64,000 bases of DNA from Planctomycetota bacterium (GTDB lineage Bacteria; Planctomycetota; UBA1135; GCA-002686595). Both the position numbers and the translations under genes were made by a program. Shown here in pieces: positions 1 to 8,325 of this stretch. Below the pieces are notes generated by a model. That model was given only the letters and a program-made list of their open reading frames with translations. It was not told where the DNA came from and made no database searches. The stretch lies in assembly GCA_016779205.1 (NCBI GenBank), contig JADHOC010000012.1, positions 62,001-126,000 of the forward strand, written 5' to 3'. Within the stretch, counting starts at the first letter, position 1, and every line of letters starts with the position of its first letter.

Positions 1-276
1 GAACGCATCGAACTCCGTGTACTCGACCAGGAAGGCCGCCGAGTCCTCGCCCTCGAGGCGACGACGCATGGCCAGCCGGAGGCCGCTCTTTCCGCTCCCC
101 TTCTCGCCGAAGACCACGCCCGGGCCGGGCATCCGAGGGTCGCCGAAGAGCCGGTCGAAGGAGGAGTGGACGACCTCGGCCGGGACCCTGGGGAGCACGG
201 GGTCCTTGTCAGCGTCCTGCTGGACGAACGGGTCCTCTTCGAGGCCCCAGTGACGGCGCCAGGTCTGGGTGAACAT
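1..276 (-). CDS. P-loop ATPase, ExeA-like (5' part, runs off window)
   Basis: The first 92 codons of a leftward gene are visible; the C-terminal part lies outside the window. The ATG at 276-274 opens a protein beginning MFTQTWRRHWGLEEDPF. The 'WGL..DPF' opening followed by a Walker A loop (GEKGSGKS, about residues 56-63) is typical of ExeA-like AAA ATPases associated with secretion or general NTPase regulation. The Walker B and sensor regions are not visible, so the exact family is inferred. An open frame antisense to it has no recognisable domain. Confidence 0.7.
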   Translation of the reverse strand, partial: MFTQTWRRHWGLEEDPFVQQDADKDPVLPRVPAEVVHSSFDRLFGDPRMPGPGVVFGEKGSGKSGLRLAMRRRLEGEDSAAFLVEYTEFDAF

Positions 277-326
277 GAGCGGAGCGGTGGTCCGGAGTTG
301 GAAGCGAGGCGGAGCCGGACCCCGGG

Positions 327-332
327 ATCATA
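327..332 (-). promoter_or_regulatory. -10-like element upstream of the ATPase gene
   Basis: The minus strand reads TATGAT here, about 50 bases before the ATG at 276. It is close to the sigma-70 -10 consensus and stands out in GC-rich surroundings. No clear -35 element was recognised. It lies in the 123-base gap between the ATPase start and the end of the nucleoside operon. Confidence 0.35.
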
Positions 333-399
333 GGACCGGCCGCGACCGGGCTCCCGGGGGCGCCCCGCGGAATCCGCTGGCGCAGGCCCGGTGCTCCGC

Positions 400-1242
400 T
401 CAGAGGGCGCCGATGGCGGGGATCGCCGCCCCCAGGAGTTGCGCGAAGTTCCCCGCGAGCCGCTGGCCCGCCTCGACCACCTCCCCATGGTGCAGGGGCT
501 CGACGGCGATGCCGGCGGCGGGGTTCGTGATGCACGAGACGGCGCCGACCATGAGCCCGGCCCCTGCCGCGGCCTTGGCCTCGAGCACGGTGCTCATGCC
601 CACCGCCTGGGCGCCCGCGCGGTCGAGCATCCGGATCTCTGCGGCGGTCTCGTAGGTCGGCCCCGGGAGCCCCGCGTAGACGCCCTCCTTGAGGTCGATG
701 CCCTGGCTCTGTCCCGCCGCCATCAGCGCCTCCCCGATCGCCTCGTCGTAGACGCGGGCCTGGCGCCCACGACCGTCGATCGGCGGCACGACCCCCTGCA
801 TGTTGAGGTGGTCATGGATACGCATCAGGCACGGCACCGGCCAGCCTGGCGCCAGGCCGCCCGCGGCGTTGGTGAGCAGGACCGACCGGACCCCGAGGGC
901 GGGGAGCGCGCGTACCGCCCGCGTCACCACCTCGGCGCTGTGCCCCTCGTAGAGGTGCACCCGGCCCTGCTGGCAGAGCACGGGCACCCCACCGACCTCG
1001 CCGGCGACGAAGCGTCCGGCGTGCCCGGGCACCGTGCTGGACGGCATGGAGGGGAGCTCCTCGAAGGGCACCGCCGTGCCGTTCTCCAGCCCGTCGGCGA
1101 ACGCTCCCAGGCCCGAACCCAGGACGAGCGCCACGCGGGGCCGGGCAGCGCTCCGGGCCTCGAGGGCACGCCCGAGCTCCCTCGCCAGGCCCTCCGCGAG
1201 GACGGCGGGGCTGCCCGGGTCGTCGCCTGCGCCCTGGGTCAA
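400..1242 (-). CDS. punA: Purine nucleoside phosphorylase, trimeric type
   Basis: This 280-residue protein is a class I (trimeric) purine nucleoside phosphorylase, which splits purine (deoxy)nucleosides with phosphate into base and pentose 1-phosphate in the cytoplasm. Visible family motifs are LVLGSGLG near the N-terminus, VPGHAGRF, the RVHLYEGH stretch, LTNAAGGL and GPTYETAAE. The chosen start is TTG at 1242-1240, which overlaps the nupC stop as TTGA; no ATG lies in a plausible place and the resulting length fits the family. It is the last gene of the deoB-deoA-nupC unit, so its pentose phosphate product feeds DeoB. The start is inferred, the family is firm. Confidence 0.93.
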   Translation of the reverse strand: MTQGAGDDPGSPAVLAEGLARELGRALEARSAARPRVALVLGSGLGAFADGLENGTAVPFEELPSMPSSTVPGHAGRFVAGEVGGVPVLCQQGRVHLYEGHSAEVVTRAVRALPALGVRSVLLTNAAGGLAPGWPVPCLMRIHDHLNMQGVVPPIDGRGRQARVYDEAIGEALMAAGQSQGIDLKEGVYAGLPGPTYETAAEIRMLDRAGAQAVGMSTVLEAKAAAGAGLMVGAVSCITNPAAGIAVEPLHHGEVVEAGQRLAGNFAQLLGAAIPAIGAL

Positions 1243-2552
1243 AGGAACATCCCCGCGATGGTCGCGGTCATCCACGAGGCCATCGCGCCGCCGAGCATGG
1301 CGCGCAGCGCGAGCTGACTGAGGTCCTTGCGGCGGCCCTCCGCCAGGGAGCCGATGCCTCCGATCTGGATCCCCACCGACGCGAAGTTGGCGAACCCGCA
1401 CAGGGCGTAGGCGGCCATGGTGTAGCTGCGGGTGGAGATCTCACCCTGCAGGGCCTGCATGTCGCTGAAGGCGATGAACTCGTTGACGGCCACCTTCGTG
1501 CCCAGGAGGCTGCCGAAGGCGACGCAGTCGCCCCACTCGATCCCCATCATCCACGCCACCGGCGCGAAGATGTAGCCGAAGATCCGCTGGAGGGTCATGG
1601 GCTCCTCGAGGCCGAGGGGGAGCAGCCCGAGGCCGGCGTTGATGAGCCCGACGATCGCCACGAAGGCCACCAGCATCGCCACCACGTTGAGGTAGAGCTT
1701 CAGCCCGTCGCTCGTCCCGGTCGCCGCCGCGTCGAGCACGTTGGCGGGCTGGTCCTCGGCCTCCTCGATCTGGTCGGCGCCACCCGCGGTGAGCGGCGTC
1801 TCCGTCTCGGGGACCATGATCTTCGCGAGCACGAACGCGGCGGGCGCGGACATGAAGCTGGCCGCCAGGAGGTGCCCCGCGAACTCCTCGCCGAGCAGGC
1901 CGATGTAGACCGCGAGCACCGAGCCCGCGATGGTCGCGAAGCCGCCCGTCATGAGCGCCATCAGCTCGGAGCGGGTCATCTTCGCAATGTACGGCCGGAC
2001 CACGAGGGGCGCCTCGGTCTGGCCGACGAACACGTTGGCGGCCATGGCGAGTGACTCCGCGCCGGAGACGCGGAGGGTGTAGCGCATCAGGTTCGCGAGC
2101 ATCCTCACGAAGAACTGGACCACCCCGAGGTGGTAGAGGATCGCCATCAGCGCCGAGAAGTAGATGATCGTCGTCAGCGCGCCGAAGGCGAACGACACCG
2201 GCGCGGCGTAGGCGACCGACTCGGTGGGCAGGTGCCCGGGGAAGTCCGCGAAGACCTGGATCGAGCTGGGTCCCTCGGCGGCGGAGAGGTCGACGCCGAA
2301 GCCCGTCAGGATCGGCCCGAACACCATCCGGGCGCCCTCCTGCCCGAAGCTGAGGACCGACGTCGCGAAGACCGACAGCTTGTCCAGCGCCGCGCGGCCC
2401 GGCCCGGTCTTCAGGATCAGCAGCGCGAGGCCGATCTGGAGGCCGATCCCCCCCAGCACGACCCGCACGTTGACCCTCTTCCGGTCCGAGGAGAGCACCC
2501 AGGCCAGGGCGCAGAAGAAGGCGAGACCGAGCAGAGCGCGGAGGATGGTCAT
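1239..2552 (-). CDS. nupC: Concentrative nucleoside transporter NupC
   Basis: A 437-residue polytopic inner-membrane protein of the CNT family, importing nucleosides by ion symport. The core shows the family pattern around GQTEAPLVVRPYI and GGFATIAGSVLAVYIGLLG, flanked by many hydrophobic segments; the first is at about residues 4-16. The start is ATG at 2552, whose ATGA overlaps the deoA stop; a longer frame upstream is only deoA antiframe. It supplies substrate for the phosphorylases on either side of it in the same operon. Confidence 0.95.
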   Translation of the reverse strand: MTILRALLGLAFFCALAWVLSSDRKRVNVRVVLGGIGLQIGLALLILKTGPGRAALDKLSVFATSVLSFGQEGARMVFGPILTGFGVDLSAAEGPSSIQVFADFPGHLPTESVAYAAPVSFAFGALTTIIYFSALMAILYHLGVVQFFVRMLANLMRYTLRVSGAESLAMAANVFVGQTEAPLVVRPYIAKMTRSELMALMTGGFATIAGSVLAVYIGLLGEEFAGHLLAASFMSAPAAFVLAKIMVPETETPLTAGGADQIEEAEDQPANVLDAAATGTSDGLKLYLNVVAMLVAFVAIVGLINAGLGLLPLGLEEPMTLQRIFGYIFAPVAWMMGIEWGDCVAFGSLLGTKVAVNEFIAFSDMQALQGEISTRSYTMAAYALCGFANFASVGIQIGGIGSLAEGRRKDLSQLALRAMLGGAMASWMTATIAGMFL

Positions 2553-3877
2553 GGGCTGGTCGTGGGCCGGGGGAGCACGCGCTCCAGAACGAGCGGCTGT
2601 GGGGAAGGGACATCGGGCTCGAGGGTGACCCCCCGGCCGAGCAGTCGCAGGCATTCCTCGAGCCCCGCGCCGGCGCGGTGGTGGATCGTTGCGATCGCCT
2701 CACCCGCGCGGACGCGTTCGCCGCGGAACTTGTGAGAGACGATACCGACCGCGTGGTCGATCCGATCCCCCGCGTTCGTCCGCCCCCCTCCCAGGGCCGC
2801 CACGGCGAGCCCCACGTCCCGGAGGTCCGCGAAGGTCAGGAACCCGTCCCGGGGGGCGATCCAGTCGGCGAGGTCGGGGGCCTGCTCCAGGGGCGCGAGC
2901 GCGTCCGCGGCCCCCTGGGCGGTGAGCATGCGCTCGAAGCGGTCCAGGGCGGAGCCGTCCTGGAGCACCCCGGAGATCCGGTCGCGGCCCGCCTCCTCAT
3001 CCGCGGTGACGCCCGCCGCCGCCAGGAGATCACCCCCGAAGAGGGTGACCAGGTCCACCAGATCAGCGGGACCTCCGCCCTTGAGGACCGCGATCGACTC
3101 CTCGATCTCGAGGGTGTGCCCAATGCTCAGGCCCAGGGGCTGCCCCATGCGCGTGAGCCGCGCCGAGGTGTGGACCCCCGCCGCCGTGGCGAGGTTGACC
3201 ATCGTCTGCGCGACGGCGCGCGCCTCCTCCTCCTCGACGAGGAAGGAGCCGGTGCCGACCTTGACGTCGAGCACCAGCGCGTCGATGTCCTCGGCCACCT
3301 TCTTCGAGATGATCGAGCTGGAGATGAGCGGCAGCGACTCCACGAGCTCGACCCGATCGCGGAGGGCATAGAGCGCGCGGTCCGCCGGCGCGATGGCCTC
3401 GGTCTGGGCGCAGATCACGCAGCCCGCGGCCTCGAGCACGCCGCGGATCTCGGACTCGTCGAGGTCGGTGCGGACCCCCGGGACCGCCTCGAGCTTGTCG
3501 AGGGTGCCGCCGGTGTGTCCCAGGCCCCGCCCCGAGATCATGGGCACCACGCAGCCCGCGGCGGCGAGGGCCGGCGCGAGCGGCAGGGAGACCTTGTCCC
3601 CCACGCCGCCCGTGGAGTGCTTGTCCACCCGAGGCGCCTCGAAGCCCGAGAGGTCGAGCACGTCACCGGAGGCCACCATGCCACGCGTCCAGCCCTCGAG
3701 CTCGGCGGGCTCCATCCCGTGGAAGAAGATCGACGAGAGCAGGGCGGCCTGCTCGGCCTCGCCCACCTCGCCCAGGGCCACCTGCTTGAGGAACCATCGG
3801 GCGTCGTCCTCCTTGAGCACGCCGCCGTCCCGCTTCGCCCGCAGGAGCTCCTTGAGCCGAAAGGGCGCCGCGCTCAA
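2549..3877 (-). CDS. deoA: Thymidine / pyrimidine-nucleoside phosphorylase
   Basis: A 442-residue enzyme that converts thymidine or other pyrimidine nucleosides plus phosphate to base and (deoxy)ribose 1-phosphate. The phosphate-binding signature KHSTGGVGDK (about residues 86-95), SGRGLGHTGGTLDK, and DVKVGTGSF identify the family, and the length matches DeoA. The start is TTG at 3877-3875, overlapping the deoB stop as TTGA and giving MSAAPFRLKELL; the open frame extends far upstream through deoB antiframe, so the start rests on homology and coupling. Third gene of the nucleoside-salvage operon. Confidence 0.95.
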   Translation of the reverse strand: MSAAPFRLKELLRAKRDGGVLKEDDARWFLKQVALGEVGEAEQAALLSSIFFHGMEPAELEGWTRGMVASGDVLDLSGFEAPRVDKHSTGGVGDKVSLPLAPALAAAGCVVPMISGRGLGHTGGTLDKLEAVPGVRTDLDESEIRGVLEAAGCVICAQTEAIAPADRALYALRDRVELVESLPLISSSIISKKVAEDIDALVLDVKVGTGSFLVEEEEARAVAQTMVNLATAAGVHTSARLTRMGQPLGLSIGHTLEIEESIAVLKGGGPADLVDLVTLFGGDLLAAAGVTADEEAGRDRISGVLQDGSALDRFERMLTAQGAADALAPLEQAPDLADWIAPRDGFLTFADLRDVGLAVAALGGGRTNAGDRIDHAVGIVSHKFRGERVRAGEAIATIHHRAGAGLEECLRLLGRGVTLEPDVPSPQPLVLERVLPRPTTSP

Positions 3878-5130
3878 GCCTGACTCGCCCGGGGAAGGAC
3901 CTCTTCGAGGAACGAGGAGCCGGCGCCCTCGTACTGCACGCCGAAGGCGTCCGCGATGGTGGCGCCGATGTCCGCGAAGGTCGCCCGCGTGCCGAGCGAC
4001 ACGCCCCCCTGCACCCGGTCCCCGTAGACGAGCAGCGGGACGAACTCGCGGGTGTGGTCCGTGTGGTCCCCGTTGGTCGGGTCGTTGCCGTGGTCGGCGG
4101 TGAGGATGAAGACGTCGTCCTCGCGGCGGTCCGCCTCGATCTCGGCGAGGGCGCGGTCGAAGGCCTCGATGGCCCCCCGGTAGCCCGCAGGGTCCCGCCG
4201 GTGGCCGAAGAGCATGTCGAAGTCCACGAGGTTCAGGAACACGAGCCCGCGGTCGAGGTCCCGCACGAGGGCCCCCGTTTGCACCATGCCGTCGTCGTTG
4301 CCCTTGGTGTGGACCGCCTGGGTCAGCCCGTGCCCCGCGAAGATGTCCTCGATCTTCCCGACGCCCACCACCGGCACTCCCGCCGACTTGAGCTGGTCGA
4401 GCACCGTGGGGTTGGGCGGCGTGAGGGAGAAGTCCCGCCGGTTGTACGTCCGCTCGTAGCGGTTCTCGGCGCCAGGCGCCGCGTCCACGAAGGGCCGCGC
4501 GATGACCCGCGCCAGCCCTCGCTCCAGGGTCAACTCGCGGGCGACCTCGCAGACCTCCAGCAGGCGCTCGAGCCCGAAGGACCCCTCGTGGGCCGCGATC
4601 TGCAGGACCGAGTCCGCGCTGGTGTAGACGATGAGCTTGCCCGTCTCCACGTGCTCGGGGCCGTACTGCTCGATGACCGCGGTCCCCGAGGCCGGCGCGT
4701 TGCACAGCCACCCCGCCACCCCGGTGCGCGCCGCGATCGCGTCCAGGAGCTCGTCGTCGAAGCCGTCGGGGAAGGTCGGGAAGGCGCGGTCCAGCGGGAC
4801 GCCGGCCATCTCCCAGTGCCCGGTGGTCGTGTCCTTGCCGGCGCTCGCCTCGCTCATCTTCCCGAAGGCAGCCTCCGGCGACGCCGACGCGGGGAAGGCC
4901 TCTACGCCCTCGATGTTGCCCAGCCCGAGCGCCCGGAGGCGCGGCGCATCCGGCGCGCCAGCGGCCTCGCAGATGTGGTCGAGGGTGTGCGCGCCGGCGT
5001 CACCGAACTCCGGCGCGTCGGGCATGGCGCCGACCCCGAGCGAGTCGAGGACCAGGAGGAAGATCCGCCGCGGGCCGACGTGGATCGGCCCCGCACCGGC
5101 TCCGGCGCTCGAGGGGTCGCGGTGGATCAC
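3874..5130 (-). CDS. deoB: Phosphopentomutase
   Basis: A 418-residue metal-dependent mutase of the alkaline-phosphatase superfamily, interconverting (deoxy)ribose 1-phosphate and 5-phosphate. Visible motifs are LLVLDSLGVGAMPDA (metal Asp), KDTTTGHWEM (the phospho-threonine loop) and ADHGNDPTNGDHTDHTRE (metal His/Asp). The start is GTG at 5130, overlapping the preceding stop as GTGA. This adds about 25 residues before the conserved core, so an internal start cannot be excluded. It links the products of DeoA and the purine phosphorylase to central metabolism. Confidence 0.95.
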   Translation of the reverse strand: MIHRDPSSAGAGAGPIHVGPRRIFLLVLDSLGVGAMPDAPEFGDAGAHTLDHICEAAGAPDAPRLRALGLGNIEGVEAFPASASPEAAFGKMSEASAGKDTTTGHWEMAGVPLDRAFPTFPDGFDDELLDAIAARTGVAGWLCNAPASGTAVIEQYGPEHVETGKLIVYTSADSVLQIAAHEGSFGLERLLEVCEVARELTLERGLARVIARPFVDAAPGAENRYERTYNRRDFSLTPPNPTVLDQLKSAGVPVVGVGKIEDIFAGHGLTQAVHTKGNDDGMVQTGALVRDLDRGLVFLNLVDFDMLFGHRRDPAGYRGAIEAFDRALAEIEADRREDDVFILTADHGNDPTNGDHTDHTREFVPLLVYGDRVQGGVSLGTRATFADIGATIADAFGVQYEGAGSSFLEEVLPRASQA

Positions 5131-5366
5131 TCGCCCCCGCCCGCGGCCTCGACCCCTTGCGCGATCAGGCTCTCGATCTCCTCCTCGAGCTCCTCGACCC
5201 ACTCCTCACCGAAGTCGCGCTCGAGGAGGTCTCGCTCGCTGAACTCCCAGCGGCCAGAGCTGGGGTCGAAGTCGAACTGGTAATCGTGCTCGCTGCCGTC
5301 ATCTTCGGTGACGACGACCTGGACGATGTGGCTTTCGGAGTCGAGCTCGGCTTCGAACGAGGCCAT
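5127..5366 (-). CDS. Small acidic protein heading the nucleoside operon
   Basis: A 79-residue, strongly acidic protein starting ATG at 5366 and ending in a 4-base GTGA overlap with deoB. It reads as a beta-rich N-terminal half (MASFEAELDSES, then a Val/Asp-rich strand region) and an acidic C-terminal helix rich in Glu. I do not recognise the family. Its tight coupling to deoB supports translation, and position suggests it is the first gene of the operon. No nucleic-acid-binding or catalytic motif is visible. Confidence 0.75.
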   Translation of the reverse strand: MASFEAELDSESHIVQVVVTEDDGSEHDYQFDFDPSSGRWEFSERDLLERDFGEEWVEELEEEIESLIAQGVEAAGGGE

Positions 5367-5519
5367 GGTTCAGATGCCCCCGTGGAGAGGGGCAGGAGAG
5401 GCTGGGGGAATGGAGACGGACCCGCGGATAGGCCCCTCGGGACCGCCGCGCGCCCGGGCGAAGAATAGGAGAGGGCCGCTATCCTGCAACTGCCGAGCAC
5501 GACGAAGTGCGCTCGGCGC

Positions 5520-7049
5520 TCAGCGACCGCCCTCCCCTGGCTTCGCGCGGTCGGCCCCCTCTGGATTCGAGACCAGGAGAGGATTGGGGCGCGGCATGCG
5601 GGCGTCGACCTCGGCGCGCCAGCGCGCCAGGCGGGCTCCCATGGCGGCGGCTCGCTCGGGCTCCGTGCTCGAGCGGTCGGTGGCCTCGCCGGGGTCCTCC
5701 ACGAGGTGATAGAGCTCCCCCTGGATGCCGTCGGGGCCGAACCGCTCGACCCACTTCCAGGGCCCCGATCGCAGGGCACCGCCCGGCGTCCCGCCCTGAT
5801 TACCCCAGTGCGGGTAGTGCCAGAAGAGGTCGCGCGGAGGCAGCGCCTCTCCGTCCCGCAGGGCCGGCAGCAGGTTGACGCCGTCCATGGTCACGCCCTC
5901 CGGCAGGGGCACGCCCGTGGCCGCGGCCAGGGTGGGGAGCAGGTCCACCGATTGGACGGGCAGGTCGGAGACGGACCCCGGCGCGAGCTTCCCGGGCCAG
6001 CGGAGGACGCAGGGCTCGCGGATGCCCCCCTCGTAGAGCCAGCCCTTCCCCGCGCGGAGCGGCAGATTGCTCGTGGGGTGTCCCTCGCTGGTGGAGAGGC
6101 CGCCGTTGTCGGAGAAGAAGACCACGATCGTGTCCTCATCGAGGTCGAGACGGTCGAGGGCGTCGAGGACCCGGCCGGCGGCCTCGTCCATGGCGGCGAC
6201 CATCGCGGCGTACACGGCGTGCTCCTGCACCATCCGCAGGCGGCGCTCCCCCTCCTTCCCCCAGCGCGCCTCGAGGCCGAGGCGCTCCCGCTTCTGCTTG
6301 TAGCGCTCCACGAGGTCCGGTCGACCCACCAGCGGGGTGTGCACGGAGTAGAAGCTCAGGTAGCACAACCACGGCTCGCCGGCGTGCTCCTCGATGAAGG
6401 AGATCGCCTCGTCCGCGAGCCGCGCGGGGAGGTGGTCCCCCTCCTTCGAGGTCAGGTTCGGCATCCCGAAGGGGTGGAAGTACTTGCCCGGACCGTACGG
6501 CCCACCCCGCCTGTTTCCGGCGATATTGACGTCGAACCCCTGGGTGGTGGGATCAAAGCCGTCGCCGCCCAGGTGCCACTTGCCCGCGAAGAACGTCGCG
6601 TAGCCCGAGCCGCCGAGGACCTCCGCCAGGGTGACCTCCTCGTGCGGGAGGTGGTTCACGTAGGGCGCCGGGAGCATGGGGAGCTTCTGGAACCGTCCGG
6701 GCTTCTTCTGCTTCGCGGCCGCCTGGAGGATGCCGTCGGGCTGGGGCGCGCCGAAGTAGTCGGTGGTGTTCAGGCGCGCGGGGTGGCGGCCCGTCATCAG
6801 GCTCACCCGGGTCGGGCTGCAGACGGGGCAGGCGGCGTAGGCGTCCGTGAGGCGGACCCCCTGGGCCGCGAGGCGGTCGAGGGACGGCGTGTCGTAGAAC
6901 GTGTCCGGGTTGTTGAAGCCCACGTCCATCCAGCCGAGGTCGTCCGCGAGCAGGACGAGGACGTTGGGCCCGCGCTCCGCCCCCTGGGTCCCGGGCGAGA
7001 GCGAGGCTGCAGGCACGGCGGCGGCTGCGAGGGTGAGGATCAGGAGCAT
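5520..7049 (-). CDS. Secreted sulfatase (type I, formylglycine)
   Basis: A 509-residue arylsulfatase-family protein with an N-terminal signal peptide (hydrophobic residues 2-16). The metal-binding LLADDLG (residues 33-39) and the C77-x-P79-x-R81 motif (CSPTR), where the cysteine is matured to formylglycine, are both intact; GKWHLGG and FFSDNGG further along are also typical. It should hydrolyse sulfate esters, probably on exported or external sulfated glycans. Planctomycetes carry many such enzymes. Substrate cannot be told from the sequence. It is divergent from the selenoprotein gene, with a 209-base shared upstream region. Confidence 0.93.
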   Translation of the reverse strand: MLLILTLAAAAVPAASLSPGTQGAERGPNVLVLLADDLGWMDVGFNNPDTFYDTPSLDRLAAQGVRLTDAYAACPVCSPTRVSLMTGRHPARLNTTDYFGAPQPDGILQAAAKQKKPGRFQKLPMLPAPYVNHLPHEEVTLAEVLGGSGYATFFAGKWHLGGDGFDPTTQGFDVNIAGNRRGGPYGPGKYFHPFGMPNLTSKEGDHLPARLADEAISFIEEHAGEPWLCYLSFYSVHTPLVGRPDLVERYKQKRERLGLEARWGKEGERRLRMVQEHAVYAAMVAAMDEAAGRVLDALDRLDLDEDTIVVFFSDNGGLSTSEGHPTSNLPLRAGKGWLYEGGIREPCVLRWPGKLAPGSVSDLPVQSVDLLPTLAAATGVPLPEGVTMDGVNLLPALRDGEALPPRDLFWHYPHWGNQGGTPGGALRSGPWKWVERFGPDGIQGELYHLVEDPGEATDRSSTEPERAAAMGARLARWRAEVDARMPRPNPLLVSNPEGADRAKPGEGGR

Positions 7050-7258
7050 GGTTCTCTGGGGGCCCCGGGGGGAGCGGGCCGGGATCCGGGTTCGGCACCA
7101 GCGTGCGCCGGGTCCTCATACTGGTGCCGGAGGGGCCCCCCCGGCGATAGATCAACGTAAGGGCATTCCCGCAACGCCCCCATGAGTCCATAGTGAATCC
7201 AACGAAGGCGGCGCCCAGACGCGCGCCCGCTGAGCCCATCTCGACCCACGAGACCAAC

Positions 7259-8233
7259 ATGACCACCCTCTCGCTCCTGCCCGTCGCCCTCCCGGCGCTG
7301 GCACTGGGAGCCTCCCTGGCGCTCCCGCTCCCCGCGGCCGGCGTCGGCGACCCGCTCCCCACGCCTGAACTCGAGAAGTTCAAGCAGACCGAGGCCGAGT
7401 CCTTCGAGGACCTGTTCGGCCGCGTCGTCATCATCGAGTTCTTCGAGTACTGGTGAGGCCCGTGCCGCGGCCAGGTCTCCCACCTCAACGAGCTCAAGGA
7501 AGAGTTCGAGAGTGAGGGCCTGACCATCGTTGGCGTTGCCAGCGAGAGTGAGAGTCAAACCGACCCCTGGATCAAGGAGCACGGCGCCAAGTACGCCTAC
7601 GCCTTCGACCACTCCAAGAAGCTCATGCGCGCGGTCGGCGCGAGGGGCTTCCCCTCGGCCGTCGTCGTGGATGCCCAGGGCAACATCGCCTACTCGGGGC
7701 ACCCCGCCAGCATCAACGCCTCGGTCCTGAAGCCGCTCCTCAAGGGCGCGCTCAAGACGCCGATGTACGAGTGGCCCAAGTCCTGCAGCAAGGTCGCCAA
7801 GGCCCTGCGCAAGGGGAACCTCGGTGACGCCATCAAGGCCTCCGCCAAGATCGAAGAGGAGCACCCCGACATCGCCGCCGCCGTGGTCGGCATGGCCGAC
7901 GGCCGCCTCGCCACCATGGAGAAGGCCGCGAAGGCGGGCGACTGGCTGAAGGTCCAGTCCACCGGCGAGTCCCTCAAGGACGCCGTCAAGGTCTGGCCCG
8001 GCGGCGAGAAGGTCACCGCGATCCTCGCGGAGCTCAAGGGCGACAAGGAGGCCCAGGCGATCCTCAAGGCCCAGGAGAAGGTCCTCAAGCTGACCGCCGG
8101 CGAGGTCAAGGCCTCGCGCTACGACAAGACCAAGAAGGAGCTCGAGAAGATCCGGGACAAGCACAAGGGCACGGCGGCCGAGCGCGACGCGCGTGCGGCC
8201 ATCGAAAGGCTCAAGGCGTCCCGGAGCCGCTGA
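7259..8233 (+). CDS. Thioredoxin-fold selenoprotein (UGPC), in-frame TGA
   Basis: The frame begins ATG at 7259 with a signal peptide (residues 1-28) and is interrupted by a single TGA at 7454-7456, after which the same frame continues to the TGA at 8231-8233. Reading TGA as selenocysteine gives 324 residues with Sec66-Gly-Pro-Cys69 after FFEYW, exactly the thioredoxin WCGPC position, and a cis-proline region GFPS (Pro132). Residues about 165-324 form a Lys/Ala/Glu-rich helical tail. It is probably an exported TlpA-like thiol oxidoreductase. Alternatives are a nonsense mutation or a sequencing error of TGC; the exact placement at the redox cysteine and uninterrupted coding downstream favour Sec. 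A 22-codon upstream extension (ATG at 7193) is possible but would bury the signal peptide. Confidence 0.82.
7454..7487 (+). promoter_or_regulatory. Candidate bacterial SECIS hairpin
   Basis: Starting at the in-frame TGA, the RNA can pair UGAG (7454-7457) with CUCA (7484-7487), GUG (7462-7464) with CAC (7481-7483) and GG (7469-7470) with CC (7479-7480). This leaves a loop holding AGGUCU at 7473-7478, 16 bases after the UGA. The E. coli fdhF SECIS presents the same AGGUCU in its loop at a similar distance. The stem here is interrupted by 5' bulges, so the structure is a proposal, not a demonstrated SelB site. Confidence 0.45.
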
Positions 8234-8255
8234 GCGCGCCACGCCACACCACGCC

Positions 8256-8293
8256 GAGAGCCCGGCGTCACCGCAGGGTGGCGCCGGGCTCTC
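8256..8293. terminator. Strong bidirectional terminator hairpin
   Basis: A perfect 12-bp inverted repeat (GAGAGCCCGGCG at 8256-8267 against 8282-8293) encloses a second 4-bp stem (CACC 8269-8272 with GGTG 8277-8280). It lies exactly between the convergent selenoprotein and L-rhamnose mutarotase genes. No long U tract follows on either strand, so efficiency is inferred from stem strength. Confidence 0.8.
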
Positions 8294-8325
8294 TCAATGG
8301 GGAGTGGCACCCCGGCACCCGGCCG

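Noticed and set aside
7193-7456. Reading the thioredoxin frame as an 87-residue protein ending at TGA
   Set aside because: It would end at the active site, in the middle of the fold, while the same frame codes for the rest of the domain directly after.
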